NCBI RefSeq assembly: GCF_021412625.1
Contig: NZ_JAKCFI010000011.1
Span: 186,001 to 250,000, forward strand
Length of the DNA stretch: 64,000 nt
Source: Myxococcus stipitatus
Lineage (GTDB): Bacteria > Myxococcota > Myxococcia > Myxococcales > Myxococcaceae
Direction: 5' to 3'
In this document: positions 9,865-20,521 of the stretch, piece after piece
Layout: the number at the start of each line of letters is the position of its first letter
Numbering within the stretch: position 1 is the first letter of the stretch
Notes under the pieces: generated by a model
Database searches by the model: none
What the model saw: only the letters and a program-made list of their open reading frames with translations
Told to the model about the DNA's origin: nothing
Made by a program: the position numbers and the translations under genes

Positions 9865-12705
9865 ATGACGACGGAAACCCGACGCATCTCCGACCTGCCA
9901 CCGCTCAAGCTGGCGCTGGCCGCGAGCAGCCTCCAGCCCAAGCTGGGGCTGGCGCTGAGCGAGCCCATCGCCATCATCGGCATGGGCCTGCGCTTCCCAG
10001 GGGGCGCGGACACGCCCGAGTCGTATTGGGAACTGCTGCGCGAGGGGCGAGAGGCCATCTCCCCCATCCCCGCTTCCCGCTGGGACCTCGACGCCTATTA
10101 CGACCCGACCCCCGGGACGCCGGGGAAGATGTACACGCGACACGGGGCCTTCATCCGGGGCGTGGAGGACTTCGACCCCCAGTTCTTCGGCATCTCCCCG
10201 CGCGAGGCCTCCCGGATGGACCCCCACCAGCGGCTGCTGCTGGAGGTGAGCTGGGAAGCGCTGGAGCGGGCGGGCATCGCCGCGACGGACCTCAAGGGCA
10301 GCGCCACGGGCGTCTTCGTCGGGATGATGAACGAGGACTTCTCGCACCTGATGACGGACGCCACGCAGATCGACCTGCACACCGCCTCCGGTTCGGGCCT
10401 GAGCGTCGCGGCGGGGCGGCTGTCCTACAGCCTGGGGCTCCAGGGCCCGACGATGGCGGTGGACGCCGCCTGCTCGTCGTCACTCGTGACGGTGCACCTG
10501 GCCTGTCAGAGCCTGCGCACGCGCGAGTGCGACCTGGCGCTGGCGGGGGGCATCAGCCTCATCCTCTCGCCGCTCACCTCGGTGGTGAACTGCGCGATGC
10601 GCATGTTGTCCTTGAAGGGGCGGTGCAGCACCTTCGACGCGGGAGCGGATGGCTTCGTCCGGGGCGAGGGCTGCGGGATGCTCGTGCTCAAGCGGCTGTC
10701 GGACGCCATCGCGGACAGGGACCCCATCCTCGCGCTGGTGCGTGGCTCGGCGACCAACCACAGCGGGCAGTCGAGCGGATTGACGGTGCCCAACGGCAAC
10801 GCGCTGGCGAAGGTGATGCGCGCGGCGCTGAAGTCCGGCGGCGTGGAACCGGAGCAGGTCGAGTACGTGGAGGCGCATGGCACGGGGACAACCATCGGCG
10901 ACCCCATCGAGATGGAGGCGCTGGGGCGCGTCTTCGGGCCCGGGCGCCGTCCGGACGTGCCCCTCGTTGTCGGCTCGGTGAAGACCAACATCGGCCACAC
11001 GGAGGGGGCCGCGGGGGTCGCGGGCATCATCAAGGTCGTGCTCGCCCTCCAACACGAGCTGCTCCCCGCGCACCTGAACCTGGAGACCCCCAATCCCAAC
11101 ATCCGCTGGAGCGAGCTGCCCGTCGTCGTCCCCCGGGTCTCCAGGCCGTGGCGACGAGGAGGGCGTCGACGCATCGCGGGAGTCACCGCCTTCGGCTTCA
11201 ACGGCGCGAACGCGCACGTGCTCCTCGAGGAGGCTCCCGCCGTGGAGTCCGCGTCGCGCGAGGCCTCCTCACCCCACGTCCTGGCGCTCTCCGCGAAGTC
11301 CGCGCCCGCGCTCCGGGAGCTGGCGGAGCGGTATGCGCGGTCCTTCTCGGGGGCGGGCACGGCGTCGCCCTCCCTGGGCAGCGCCTGCTTCACGGCGAAC
11401 ACGGGCCGTGTCGCGTTCGCCCATCGGCTGGCGCTGGTCGCCTCGAGCACCGAGGAGGCCGGGGCGCGACTCGCGGCCTTCGCGCGCGGAGAGGTCTCCA
11501 CGGGCCTCTGGACGGGCTCGGGCCGCCAGCGGCCCCGGCTCGCGTTCGCGTTCGGAGGGTGGCCGCGGCGGTGGCAGCGATGGCCGAGCGCGCTCTTCGC
11601 CGCGGAGCCCGTCTTCCGCGAGGCGGTGCTCCGATGCGAGCGTGTCCTCACGCGCCCCTTCATCGAGACGCTGTTCCAGCCCGCGTCCTCCGAGGCGTTG
11701 GCGCTCGGGCCGGGGCTCCTGCTTCCGGGGTGGTTCGCGGCGCAGTGCGGCCTCGTCCACCTGTGGAAGGCGTGGGGCGTGGAGCCCACGGCGGTGCTGG
11801 GGGTGGGGAGCGGGGAGTTCGCGTCGGCCTGTGCCTCGGGCGTGCTCGCGTGGGAGGACGGGATGCGGCTGGTGGACGTCTTCGCCGAACAGGTCGAGCG
11901 CGCGGCGCCGGGCCTGGAGCTGTGGGTCGACGCGCCGGAGCGGCTGGGCCCGTTGGGGGCGTCGTTCTCCGACGTCTGTCTCGTGGGGCTCGGTGACGAC
12001 GGGCGAGCCGTCTACGCGGGGACCCGTCGCGCCGTCGAGTCGCTCCAGGCGACCCTGCTCCAGCACGGGGTCCGCGCCGAGCCGCATGACACCGCACACG
12101 CGCTCTCGCCGGAGGTCTGGCGGGGTGGACTCGAGGCCGTGGTGACGCGGGCGCGGACGATTCCGCACGAGCGACCCCGAGTGCCCTGGTGGTCCTCGCT
12201 GACGGGGCGGAGCGTGGAGGCGCCGGGCGCGGAGTCCTGGCGCGGGCCTCCGGCTTCCGTGGCGCGGTGGAGCGAGGCGCTGGAGGGCATGGTGGCGCGG
12301 GGCCTGGAGGGCGTGCTCGACCTGGGGCCGGGCGAGGGCTGGGCGACCCTGGGCCAGCGGGGGGACTCCGTCACCCGGCGGGCCTGGATTCCCTGCGCGA
12401 CGGACACGGGCCCGCGAGGCCTGTTGGATGCGGTCGCGGAGGTGTTCGCGGCGGGCGCGGACGTGGCCTGGAAGGAGGTCTACCGCGAGCGTCCCGAGGA
12501 CAAGGTGGTGCTCCCCACCGTCTGCTTCCAGCGGAGCCGCTACTGGTTCGAGGCGCCGGCGACGGGCAGCGCGCCCGCGACGTCCGCGTCCTCGGGGCTC
12601 CTGTCGGGTGACCCCGAGGCGCTCATGGCGCAGCTGGCCCTCGTCGAGCAGCTCTCGGACGAACAGGTCCAGGCGCTCCTCGAGGGACAGGAAGGGAAGG
12701 GGTAG
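9865..12705 (+). CDS. Terminal PKS protein: intact KS with degenerate, probably inactive AT and no ACP or TE
   Basis: 946 aa. The N-terminus is a short docking segment ending in LSEPIAIIGMG. The KS is intact (Cys203 in DAACSSS, EAHGTGTT, NIGHTEG). The AT-like region has lost its catalytic features: GHSxGE is GVGSGE (residues 646-651, nucleophile position now Gly648), the GQGxQ motif is replaced by a W/R-rich stretch, and the HAFH-type histidine is gone. The fold seems retained through the post-AT linker (PTVCFQRSRYWFEA). The protein ends in a typical terminal PKS helix (QLSDEQVQALLEGQ) without reducing domains, carrier or thioesterase. It may use a trans-acting AT and the nearby free carrier protein, or act as a condensing or release factor. 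Coding sequence looks intact, so this is specialisation rather than a pseudogene. Confidence 0.92.
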   Translation: MTTETRRISDLPPLKLALAASSLQPKLGLALSEPIAIIGMGLRFPGGADTPESYWELLREGREAISPIPASRWDLDAYYDPTPGTPGKMYTRHGAFIRGVEDFDPQFFGISPREASRMDPHQRLLLEVSWEALERAGIAATDLKGSATGVFVGMMNEDFSHLMTDATQIDLHTASGSGLSVAAGRLSYSLGLQGPTMAVDAACSSSLVTVHLACQSLRTRECDLALAGGISLILSPLTSVVNCAMRMLSLKGRCSTFDAGADGFVRGEGCGMLVLKRLSDAIADRDPILALVRGSATNHSGQSSGLTVPNGNALAKVMRAALKSGGVEPEQVEYVEAHGTGTTIGDPIEMEALGRVFGPGRRPDVPLVVGSVKTNIGHTEGAAGVAGIIKVVLALQHELLPAHLNLETPNPNIRWSELPVVVPRVSRPWRRGGRRRIAGVTAFGFNGANAHVLLEEAPAVESASREASSPHVLALSAKSAPALRELAERYARSFSGAGTASPSLGSACFTANTGRVAFAHRLALVASSTEEAGARLAAFARGEVSTGLWTGSGRQRPRLAFAFGGWPRRWQRWPSALFAAEPVFREAVLRCERVLTRPFIETLFQPASSEALALGPGLLLPGWFAAQCGLVHLWKAWGVEPTAVLGVGSGEFASACASGVLAWEDGMRLVDVFAEQVERAAPGLELWVDAPERLGPLGASFSDVCLVGLGDDGRAVYAGTRRAVESLQATLLQHGVRAEPHDTAHALSPEVWRGGLEAVVTRARTIPHERPRVPWWSSLTGRSVEAPGAESWRGPPASVARWSEALEGMVARGLEGVLDLGPGEGWATLGQRGDSVTRRAWIPCATDTGPRGLLDAVAEVFAAGADVAWKEVYRERPEDKVVLPTVCFQRSRYWFEAPATGSAPATSASSGLLSGDPEALMAQLALVEQLSDEQVQALLEGQEGKG

Positions 12706-12733
12706 CACGCACCGCGTCCGCGGGCCCGGCCCC

Positions 12734-13003
12734 TCAGGGGCTGGGCGACTGCTGGGCGCGGCAGGCGTACACCATGTCCGCGATGGCGGAGAGGGTCTGG
12801 AGGTTCTCGACCCGCAGCGCCTCGGCGGGCACGCAGATGCCGTATTGCTTCTCGATGAAGCCCACCATCCGGGCTGTCTCGAGCGAGTTGAGGATGCCGA
12901 GCTCGAGCAGCGGGGTCGACGGGAGGAGGTCCTCCGCTTCGCCCTCGAGGATTTCGTCGGCGATGTACCGGGTCAGACCTTCGAGGAGCTGCGCCTGGTT
13001 CAT
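12734..13003 (-). CDS. Free-standing acyl/peptidyl carrier protein
   Basis: 89 aa, convergent with the terminal PKS gene and separated from it by 28 bp. The helix II motif LELGILNSLETARMV places the phosphopantetheine Ser at about residue 40; Asn replaces the usual Asp before it (NSL instead of DSL), as seen in several discrete carrier proteins. Total length and the acidic helix I fit a discrete ACP/PCP rather than a fragment. Because the last PKS protein lacks its own carrier, this protein could serve it in trans. It could also carry a modified amino or acyl unit for another pathway. Its stop codon lies in a short palindrome shared with the end of the PKS transcript. Confidence 0.82.
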   Translation of the reverse strand: MNQAQLLEGLTRYIADEILEGEAEDLLPSTPLLELGILNSLETARMVGFIEKQYGICVPAEALRVENLQTLSAIADMVYACRAQQSPSP

Positions 13004-13121
13004 GGTGCTCTACCCCCCAGCGAGACGTGATGGGGGGCAGCAAAGCATGTCCGGCGCGCGCGTCAGGAGGGGGCGCGGGGCCTGTTGCTCACTATTGACG
13101 CTCCGGCCCCGCTGCGCGCGC

Positions 13122-14756
<1,635 letters not shown>

Positions 14757-14992
14757 TCCGTGGCCTCGTCGAGGTGTCTACGGCGCGCAGGAGTAGCTCC
14801 CTTGGGGGCGGGATGGGAACCAAAAGCGTGGGGAGGGGGAGGGGGCGCCCTTCCCAGGGCGTCCACGAGGTCGCACGGCAGGCGGCGGTGGGGCCTGGAC
14901 CTGGGGTGAGGGGCGCCGGGGCGGAGGGGGCGGACGGTCGGCTGGTGGTCAGCACCCCCGGCCGACAACTCGCGGAGGGGCCAGGTTGTGCG

Positions 14993-16354
14993 ATGCTGTG
15001 GACCCCCGTGGCTCCCACCCCTGTTCAGGCACTGTTGTCCGTCATGCTGGCGCTGGTCGCCGTCTCCGCGCGCGCCGCGGAACCCTCCACCGTCGAGCAA
15101 CGGGCGCGGGAGGACCTGGATCGTCAGCTCCAGGCCCTGGTGAAGACGCCCCCCCCGGAGGTCCTCATCACCTACGAGGGTCTCCCGGGCGCGGGCACGT
15201 CCCGGGGCTACAAGCTGCTGGAGGTGGACTTCCTCCTCAACGGACAGCCGCTCGCCGTCCCGGCGCTGGAGACCATCGGCGCGCCGGGCACGCACCGGCT
15301 GGCCGCCCTCAAGGTGGAGGAGGGCTCCTACACGCTCGTCTCGCGTGTCACGTACACCAACGACCAGTGGAACCTCTTCAGCGAGGAGAGCGGCTTCCTC
15401 TGGAAGATGACCGCCTCGGTCACCTTCCAGGCCCAGCGGGGGCTGCGCGTGAAGGTCCGGGTCATCCCGGGCATCAACCCCACGGCCCCGGACCCCCGCC
15501 TCAAACTGAAGCTGATGCATGACGTGTCCGCGGAGATGACGGCGCCGCTCGCGGACGCCTCGTTGTCGGAGCCGCCCGCCGCGAACCCGCGCGTCGCGAC
15601 CGCTGCGCCGGTGGCGCCGCCTCCCGTCCTTTCTCCTCCGACGACGCCCACGGCGCCTCCGCCGGTCGCCACGGCGCCGGTCATCCCGCCGCCGCTGCAG
15701 GCGCCCCAGGGCCCGGTGGCGCCCGCTCGCCTGTTCTTGAGGGTGCTAGCGGGCAGGAAGCCCGTGGATGCCACGGCGTATGTCCGGGGGGATGGCCCGC
15801 CGCAGCAGGTCATCCTCGACAAGAAGGCGCGCAAGCCCGCGCCGGTGATGGTGCCTCCGGGGGAGTACACGGTGGACGTGCTCGCCAAGGGCTTCCTGGC
15901 GCAGACGCGTCGGATCACCGTCTCGCGCGAGAAGGCGACCTCCGTGGCCTTCATGCTGACGCGCGCGCCGGTGAAGAAGGGGCAGCAGGCCCAGGTGAAG
16001 AACGAGCGCGTGGAGCTGCCCAAGCCGCCGCGCTTCGCGGACAAGCAGTCCGCGCCGCGCAAGGGCACCACGAGCGGCCTGTCCCTCTTGGTGGACATGC
16101 TCGTGCGGGACGAGTCGTTGCGGCTGCGCATCGAGGGCCACACCGACAACCGCGAGGCTCCGGCCCCGGCGCGTCAGGCCCTCTCCGAGGCGCGCGCGAA
16201 GGCGGTGGTGGAGCTGCTGGTCCGCGAGGGGCTCGACCCGGCGCGCGTCGAGTCCGTCGGGCTGGGGGATACGCGCCCCAAGGCCCCGAACCTGATTCCC
16301 CGTGGCCGCGACCTGAACCGGCGCGTGGAGCTGGTGCTGCTGCGCGGGAAGTAG
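14993..16354 (+). CDS. Secreted OmpA-family C-terminal domain protein
   Basis: About 453 aa from ATG 14993, chosen because GGAGGGG lies just upstream and a signal peptide follows (hydrophobic stretch ending SARA-AEP). Residues ~40-170 form a beta-rich domain of unknown type. Next comes a Pro/Ala/Thr-rich linker, then a PEGA-like surface repeat (VPPGEYTVDVLAKGFLAQTRRITVSREKA). The last ~110 residues form an OmpA-like peptidoglycan-binding domain (LRIEGHTDNREAPAPARQALSEARAKAVVELLVREGLDPARVESVGLGDTRP ... GRDLNRRVELVLL). It should sit in the periplasm or outer membrane and bind peptidoglycan. It converges on an L,D-transpeptidase gene 11 bp away, which is also envelope-related. The longer upstream extension of the frame lacks a signal peptide and is unlikely. 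Confidence 0.88.
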   Translation: MLWTPVAPTPVQALLSVMLALVAVSARAAEPSTVEQRAREDLDRQLQALVKTPPPEVLITYEGLPGAGTSRGYKLLEVDFLLNGQPLAVPALETIGAPGTHRLAALKVEEGSYTLVSRVTYTNDQWNLFSEESGFLWKMTASVTFQAQRGLRVKVRVIPGINPTAPDPRLKLKLMHDVSAEMTAPLADASLSEPPAANPRVATAAPVAPPPVLSPPTTPTAPPPVATAPVIPPPLQAPQGPVAPARLFLRVLAGRKPVDATAYVRGDGPPQQVILDKKARKPAPVMVPPGEYTVDVLAKGFLAQTRRITVSREKATSVAFMLTRAPVKKGQQAQVKNERVELPKPPRFADKQSAPRKGTTSGLSLLVDMLVRDESLRLRIEGHTDNREAPAPARQALSEARAKAVVELLVREGLDPARVESVGLGDTRPKAPNLIPRGRDLNRRVELVLLRGK

Positions 16355-16364
16355 CCCGCTTGCC

Positions 16365-17126
16365 TCAGCGCCGGGCGTCGCGCGGACCCTGCGCGGGGCT
16401 CACCACGTAGGCGCCCGTCTTCGCGTCCACGCGCGTGCGAGGCACCCGCCGGCTCTCCTCGAACTGCTGGTACGCGGGCTGGAGACTTCGCCAGAAGGCG
16501 ACGAGGTCCGCGTCGCGGCCCGCGCGTTCCTCCAGCTTCGCCAGGCCCTGGGCGGTGAGCCGCCGGGGGAAGATGTGGATGGGCGTGTCCCGCTTCGTCT
16601 TCGCGCGCGTGTCCAGGGTCATGAGGTACAGCTCCTCGATGGGCGCGTCCTGGATGGCGATGCAGCCGATGCTCACGCAGTCGCCGTGGACGAAGATGTC
16701 CCCGCCGAGCGGGACTCCGGCGCGCTGATGGTGGCGGTCGGCCGCGTTGGGGTAGCTGACGCGGATGGACAGGTGGTAGCTGCTCCACGGGTTGAAGAGG
16801 TCGAGCGTGTAGAAGCCCTCCGGCACCTGGAGGTCGCCCTGTCGCCGCTTGGGCCCGAGCTCGCCGGAGGCCGCGCAGAACGGGTATGTCTTCACCTTCG
16901 CCAGCGGGCCCCGGGCGGGCCCCGCCCAGACCTCCAGCTCGCGCTCGTGCTTGAAGGCTCGGACGTAGAGCTGCTCCGGGGGCCACGGGACGCCCGCCTT
17001 GGCGAACAGGGCGGTGACGGCCCGCATCCGCTGCTTGCGGGCGGTGGCGACGCGATCCCCAGCCGAGGCCGTCATCGACAGGAGGAGCGCGCAACAGGCG
17101 AGGAGCATGGACGAGGCGTGCGTCAT
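16365..17126 (-). CDS. L,D-transpeptidase (YkuD, YafK-type), secreted
   Basis: About 253 aa from ATG 17126; the frame stays open far upstream but this start gives a clean signal peptide (MLLACCALLLSMTASAG). The catalytic motif is HGDCVSIGCIAI (His ... Ser-x-Gly-Cys), the YkuD nucleophile signature. Around it sit GFYTLDLFNPWSSYHLSIRVSYPNAAD and DAPIEELYLMT, typical of the YafK/ErfK-like subgroup. Such enzymes work in the periplasm, where they cross-link peptidoglycan or cut or attach proteins to it. The gene converges with the OmpA-family gene, and the pair may act on the same wall. Next upstream on the same strand is a DUF2071 gene, 47 bp away, so read-through is possible. Confidence 0.9.
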   Translation of the reverse strand: MTHASSMLLACCALLLSMTASAGDRVATARKQRMRAVTALFAKAGVPWPPEQLYVRAFKHERELEVWAGPARGPLAKVKTYPFCAASGELGPKRRQGDLQVPEGFYTLDLFNPWSSYHLSIRVSYPNAADRHHQRAGVPLGGDIFVHGDCVSIGCIAIQDAPIEELYLMTLDTRAKTKRDTPIHIFPRRLTAQGLAKLEERAGRDADLVAFWRSLQPAYQQFEESRRVPRTRVDAKTGAYVVSPAQGPRDARR

Positions 17127-17173
17127 GCCGCGTGGGACGCTCCTGGCCGCGTGGCCGTTCCCGCGCGCGTGAT

Positions 17174-18190
17174 TCACGGCGTGAAGCGCTCCCGGCGCAG
17201 GGGCCGCCATCGGTAGGCGCATTCGGTGAGGTGCAGGACGGAGTCGAGCCGGGCACCCGGCGCGAGCGGCCCCTCCTCGAGGTATTCGCAGTACAGCTCC
17301 ACGGGGCTGGCGAAGCGGGCGTTCCAGGGCTCCCGGTCGATGGTGAGCACGTAGACGTACTCTCCGGACACGCCCAGCGCGTCGTAGCATTCGACGAGCG
17401 GCTCGTGCAGGTCGTCCAACCCGGTCCAGACGCTGCCGGGAGGGGGCTCGGTGCGGGGGCGCGTATCGAACACGCCCACCAGCCGGCCCCCGGGGAAGGC
17501 TGCGTCCGGGTCCACCGCGAGCGTGAGCAGCTCTCCCTCGCGCGCCATCACCATCTGGGCTTCTCCGAACGCGTGGAAGCGGAACTCGTCGAGCGCGTTG
17601 CCCACCCGTCGCATCACCGGGTCGTTGGTCTCGCTGCGCACGAAGTAGCCGCCCCGGCGCCACTCGCCGCGCGCGTCGCGGTAGCGCACTGCGGCTCGGT
17701 AGCTCGCCTGGTAGAAGCACACGCCGAGCAGGGGCGCCACGCCCTGGGGACGCATGTCGCGCAGCGAGGACATCAGCACCTGGACCCACGCGGTGCCCCG
17801 GTGCAGCTCGGGCTCCAGCGGCGTGGGCAGCAGTCGGGCGAGTCGCTCCGGGTCCACCGCGTAGTTGAGCGACACGGCCTCCACCCAGTGCGTCTGGACC
17901 TGGGTGAGCCATGGGATGGAGGGACACGTCTCCATTCCGGGCGTGCTGGGGCTGACGTCGTAGCGCTGCTCGAGCGCCCGGTGGGCGTCTCTCAGGGCTT
18001 CATGGCCGGAGGCGGTGAGGACCCAATGCGGGCGCTCCCGGCTCGCGTAGCCCGGGCCCACCAACCCCTCCAGCGCCTTCGCCGGGTCGGTGACGCCGGC
18101 CGCGCCGAGCCGCTGGAGGAGCTCCGCCTCCGCGAGCCCGAGCGGCTCGGAGGCCAGGGCCACCAGCGCCGCGAGCGACTCGGGGCTCAT
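17174..18190 (-). CDS. DUF2071 (YqjF-like) protein with N-terminal helical, winged-helix-like extension
   Basis: 338 aa. From about residue 95 the protein matches the DUF2071/YqjF-like family (WVEAVSLNYAVDPERLARLLPTPLEPELHRGTAWVQVLMSSLRDMRPQG, then VCFYQASYRAAVRY), a lipocalin/acetoacetate-decarboxylase-like fold of unknown reaction. The first ~90 residues are helical with a LVGPGYASRERPHWVLTASGHEALRDAHRALEQRY segment that resembles the wing and last helix of a PadR/MarR-type DNA-binding domain. This suggests a fused regulator, but no ligand is known. The start ATG at 18190 overlaps the stop of the upstream membrane-protein gene by 4 bp (ATGA), so the two are translationally coupled. Confidence 0.75.
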   Translation of the reverse strand: MSPESLAALVALASEPLGLAEAELLQRLGAAGVTDPAKALEGLVGPGYASRERPHWVLTASGHEALRDAHRALEQRYDVSPSTPGMETCPSIPWLTQVQTHWVEAVSLNYAVDPERLARLLPTPLEPELHRGTAWVQVLMSSLRDMRPQGVAPLLGVCFYQASYRAAVRYRDARGEWRRGGYFVRSETNDPVMRRVGNALDEFRFHAFGEAQMVMAREGELLTLAVDPDAAFPGGRLVGVFDTRPRTEPPPGSVWTGLDDLHEPLVECYDALGVSGEYVYVLTIDREPWNARFASPVELYCEYLEEGPLAPGARLDSVLHLTECAYRWRPLRRERFTP

Positions 18191-18801
18191 ACCAGCTTCG
18201 CCTCGCGCGCGCCCGAGGCGAGCCTGCGCAGCCGGGCGCGGTGCAACGCGAGGCCTCCGCCGAATTGCACCAGGAACCAGAGCGCCGCGAGCGCGCCGAA
18301 GGCGTGGTCGGGGATGGCCGTCATCACCAGCGACATCCCCGCGAAGAAGGCCGCCACGGCGAACCAGACGCGACCCATGAGCGCGCCCATCATCGAGAAG
18401 GCCGTGGCGAAGAGCACGCAGGCCACCGCGGGCATGAACATGGGGGCCAGCCCGAGCCGCCAGTTGATGAGCGCCACCAAAACCATGCCGGCGATGAACG
18501 TCGTCCAGATGGCCCAGATCTGCCGCTCGATGAACGAGCGCGCCCCCGCCGACTGGCCCCGCTTCAGGACGAAGATGGAGAGGGCATTGAACCCGAGGAC
18601 GATGCTCCAGAGGAGCACATAGGGCCCGGGTGCGCGTTGCCCCTGGTCCCATTGCCACTGAGTGCAGGCGAACCCCAGGGCGTTGGTGAAGGCGTGGAGC
18701 ATCCAGAGGGTGCCCCAGTTCTGGAGCGCCGAGTCATCACGCGCCTGGGACACGACGCGGCGGATGAGTTCGAGGGCCTGGTTGGCTTCGTCGCGGTTCA
18801 T
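18187..18801 (-). CDS. Integral membrane protein, hypothetical
   Basis: About 204 aa from ATG 18801. Five or so hydrophobic segments are visible (for example YVLLWSIVLGFNALSIFVL, IWAIWTTFIAGMVLVALINW, MFMPAVACVLFATAFSMMGALMG, VWFAVAAFFAGMSLVMTAIP, FGALAALWFLVQFGGGLAL). The N-terminus is cytosolic-looking and starts MNRDEANQALELIRRVVSQARDDSALQNWGTLW, a pattern shared by small putative inner-membrane proteins often found next to a DNA-binding partner. It overlaps the downstream DUF2071 gene by 4 bp, so the two probably form one unit with a regulator-like head in the second gene. I do not recognise a function. Confidence 0.7.
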   Translation of the reverse strand: MNRDEANQALELIRRVVSQARDDSALQNWGTLWMLHAFTNALGFACTQWQWDQGQRAPGPYVLLWSIVLGFNALSIFVLKRGQSAGARSFIERQIWAIWTTFIAGMVLVALINWRLGLAPMFMPAVACVLFATAFSMMGALMGRVWFAVAAFFAGMSLVMTAIPDHAFGALAALWFLVQFGGGLALHRARLRRLASGAREAKLV

Positions 18802-18959
18802 CGGTGGGCAGTCTATGCGAGCGGAGGGGCTCGCGAGGACCTTGGTGTGCCAGGTCGTGCCTGCCTGCCCCGGTCCGTCGCCCGAGGCGAGCGTTCGCTG
18901 GCGCACCAGCGCGTGGTCGGATGGTGACGGGACTGGCGCCGTGTTACCGCCAACGGGAC

Positions 18960-20405
18960 ATGGACCCTTCATCACCTTCGCTGTCGAGGTCGTTGCGTCT
19001 GCTGGTGTTCCTGTCCGCGCTCGTCGCCGCGTGCTCCGGTGAGTCCCCACCGCCCATCACGGAGGGGGACGTGCGTGGGCCCACGGAGGTGGGGGACAGG
19101 CCGGTACCCGGTGAGGCCCAGAAGGACGGCGGAGGCGTGGCCCCGGATGGCGACGGACCGGGCACGGGCGGCGCGGGTGACGCGGGGGGCGCGGACGGGC
19201 CGGACGCGGGAGGATGGGATGGGGGCGTGGAGGAGGACGCGGACCCCGTGGCGGATGGGGGGACCGCGGTCGGTGGGCCCGGGGCCGGCGACGCGGGCCC
19301 CATTCCCCTGGATGGGGGCACGGTCATCACCTCCACGCTCACGGGGACGCTGACCCGGGCGCGGTCTCCGTATCGCGTCATCGGCGATGCGCAGGGAATC
19401 GTCACCATCCCCAAGGGCCAGGTGCTGCGCGTGGAGCCGGGCGTCGTGGTCGACTTCCGGGGGCGCCCCGATGTGTCGCTGGCGGACGTGGACCCCCGCG
19501 CCCCTGGCAGCGTGATGAACCACCACAAGGGCCGCGTGGAGCTGCGCGTCTATGGCGGCATCCAGGTGCGAGGCACGGAGGCGAGCCCCATCGTCTTCAC
19601 GTCGACCAACCCCTATGGCTGGTGGGGCCTCAACTTCTTCGGCGCGCAATCCGTGGGGGATGGCCACCCCGTGTTCGAGCACCTGATCTTCGAGAAGGTG
19701 CGCAAGAACGACTACAACGGCGAGAGGGATCGAACGCGGGGCGCGATGTGGGCCTACTACCCGGGCCCGGTGACCATCATCCGCTCGACGTTCCGGGACA
19801 ACATGGCGGCGGCGAAGTGTGGCGCGCTGGACCTGATGTTCACCGTGGGCTCCCGCGTCGAGGGCAACCTCTTCGAGAACAACCGCACCTCGGACATCGA
19901 CCGCTTCGGACAGCCGGGCTCCTTCTCGATGGCGGGAGGCGCGGCGATGTGCGTGACGCATGGCCGCGACTCGGTGGTGCGCGGCAACACCTTCCGGGGC
20001 AACGTGCTGGAGGCCTTCCGGGGCGCCGTCTACACCAGCCTCGTGCTCCGCCCCCTGCTGCAATGGCCCAATCCCCAGGGCACGTATGACCTGGGCGGCG
20101 GCGGAGCGCTGCACTACTTCCAGCCGAACAACGACCTCATCGAGAACAACCTCTTCGAGAACAACACGGTGCTGCAGGGCCCCGCCTCGGTGCTCTACCT
20201 GGAGGACCTGGGCACGCGCGCCGTCACCCTGCGCGGCAACCACTTCATCGACAACCGGGCGGGGGCGGGTGGGGTGGTGGTGTGCAACCGGGGCAGCGGC
20301 GCCGTGGAGCTGGTGCTGACGAGCGACAATGTCTTCACCCGCAACCTGGTGAATGGCGTCGCCGCACCCCGCGTGACGGGCGACTGCACCACGGGCGCCC
20401 AGTAG
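18960..20405 (+). CDS. Lipoprotein with right-handed parallel beta-helix domain
   Basis: About 481 aa from ATG 18960. A lipobox (LSALVAAC-S) predicts lipid attachment at about residue 25. A long Gly/Asp-rich linker (residues ~30-120) precedes the folded part. From about 125 onward the sequence has regular short turns (VEGNLFENNR, VRGNTFRGN, IENNLFENNTVL, LRGNHFIDNRAGAGGVVVCN), which is the right-handed parallel beta-helix pattern of pectate-lyase and NosD-like proteins. Such surface proteins often bind or cut polysaccharide, but no catalytic set can be assigned. It stands alone between divergent genes. Confidence 0.85.
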   Translation: MDPSSPSLSRSLRLLVFLSALVAACSGESPPPITEGDVRGPTEVGDRPVPGEAQKDGGGVAPDGDGPGTGGAGDAGGADGPDAGGWDGGVEEDADPVADGGTAVGGPGAGDAGPIPLDGGTVITSTLTGTLTRARSPYRVIGDAQGIVTIPKGQVLRVEPGVVVDFRGRPDVSLADVDPRAPGSVMNHHKGRVELRVYGGIQVRGTEASPIVFTSTNPYGWWGLNFFGAQSVGDGHPVFEHLIFEKVRKNDYNGERDRTRGAMWAYYPGPVTIIRSTFRDNMAAAKCGALDLMFTVGSRVEGNLFENNRTSDIDRFGQPGSFSMAGGAAMCVTHGRDSVVRGNTFRGNVLEAFRGAVYTSLVLRPLLQWPNPQGTYDLGGGGALHYFQPNNDLIENNLFENNTVLQGPASVLYLEDLGTRAVTLRGNHFIDNRAGAGGVVVCNRGSGAVELVLTSDNVFTRNLVNGVAAPRVTGDCTTGAQ

Positions 20406-20521
20406 GCTGCCGGCCTCCGACCCCGTCTCCCCTCGCACCCGAGGACTCGAATAAAGTCCCGAGGGGGCCGTCAGAGTGCGCATCCACCCCACCGGGCCTC
20501 GAACTCCCAAGGACACACCCC

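Noticed and set aside
5285..9901. A 1538-aa open frame on the minus strand across the PKS module
   Set aside because: It is the antisense shadow of a clear KS-AT-DH-KR-ACP gene in very GC-rich DNA; the translation has no domain and is Arg/His/Gln-rich.
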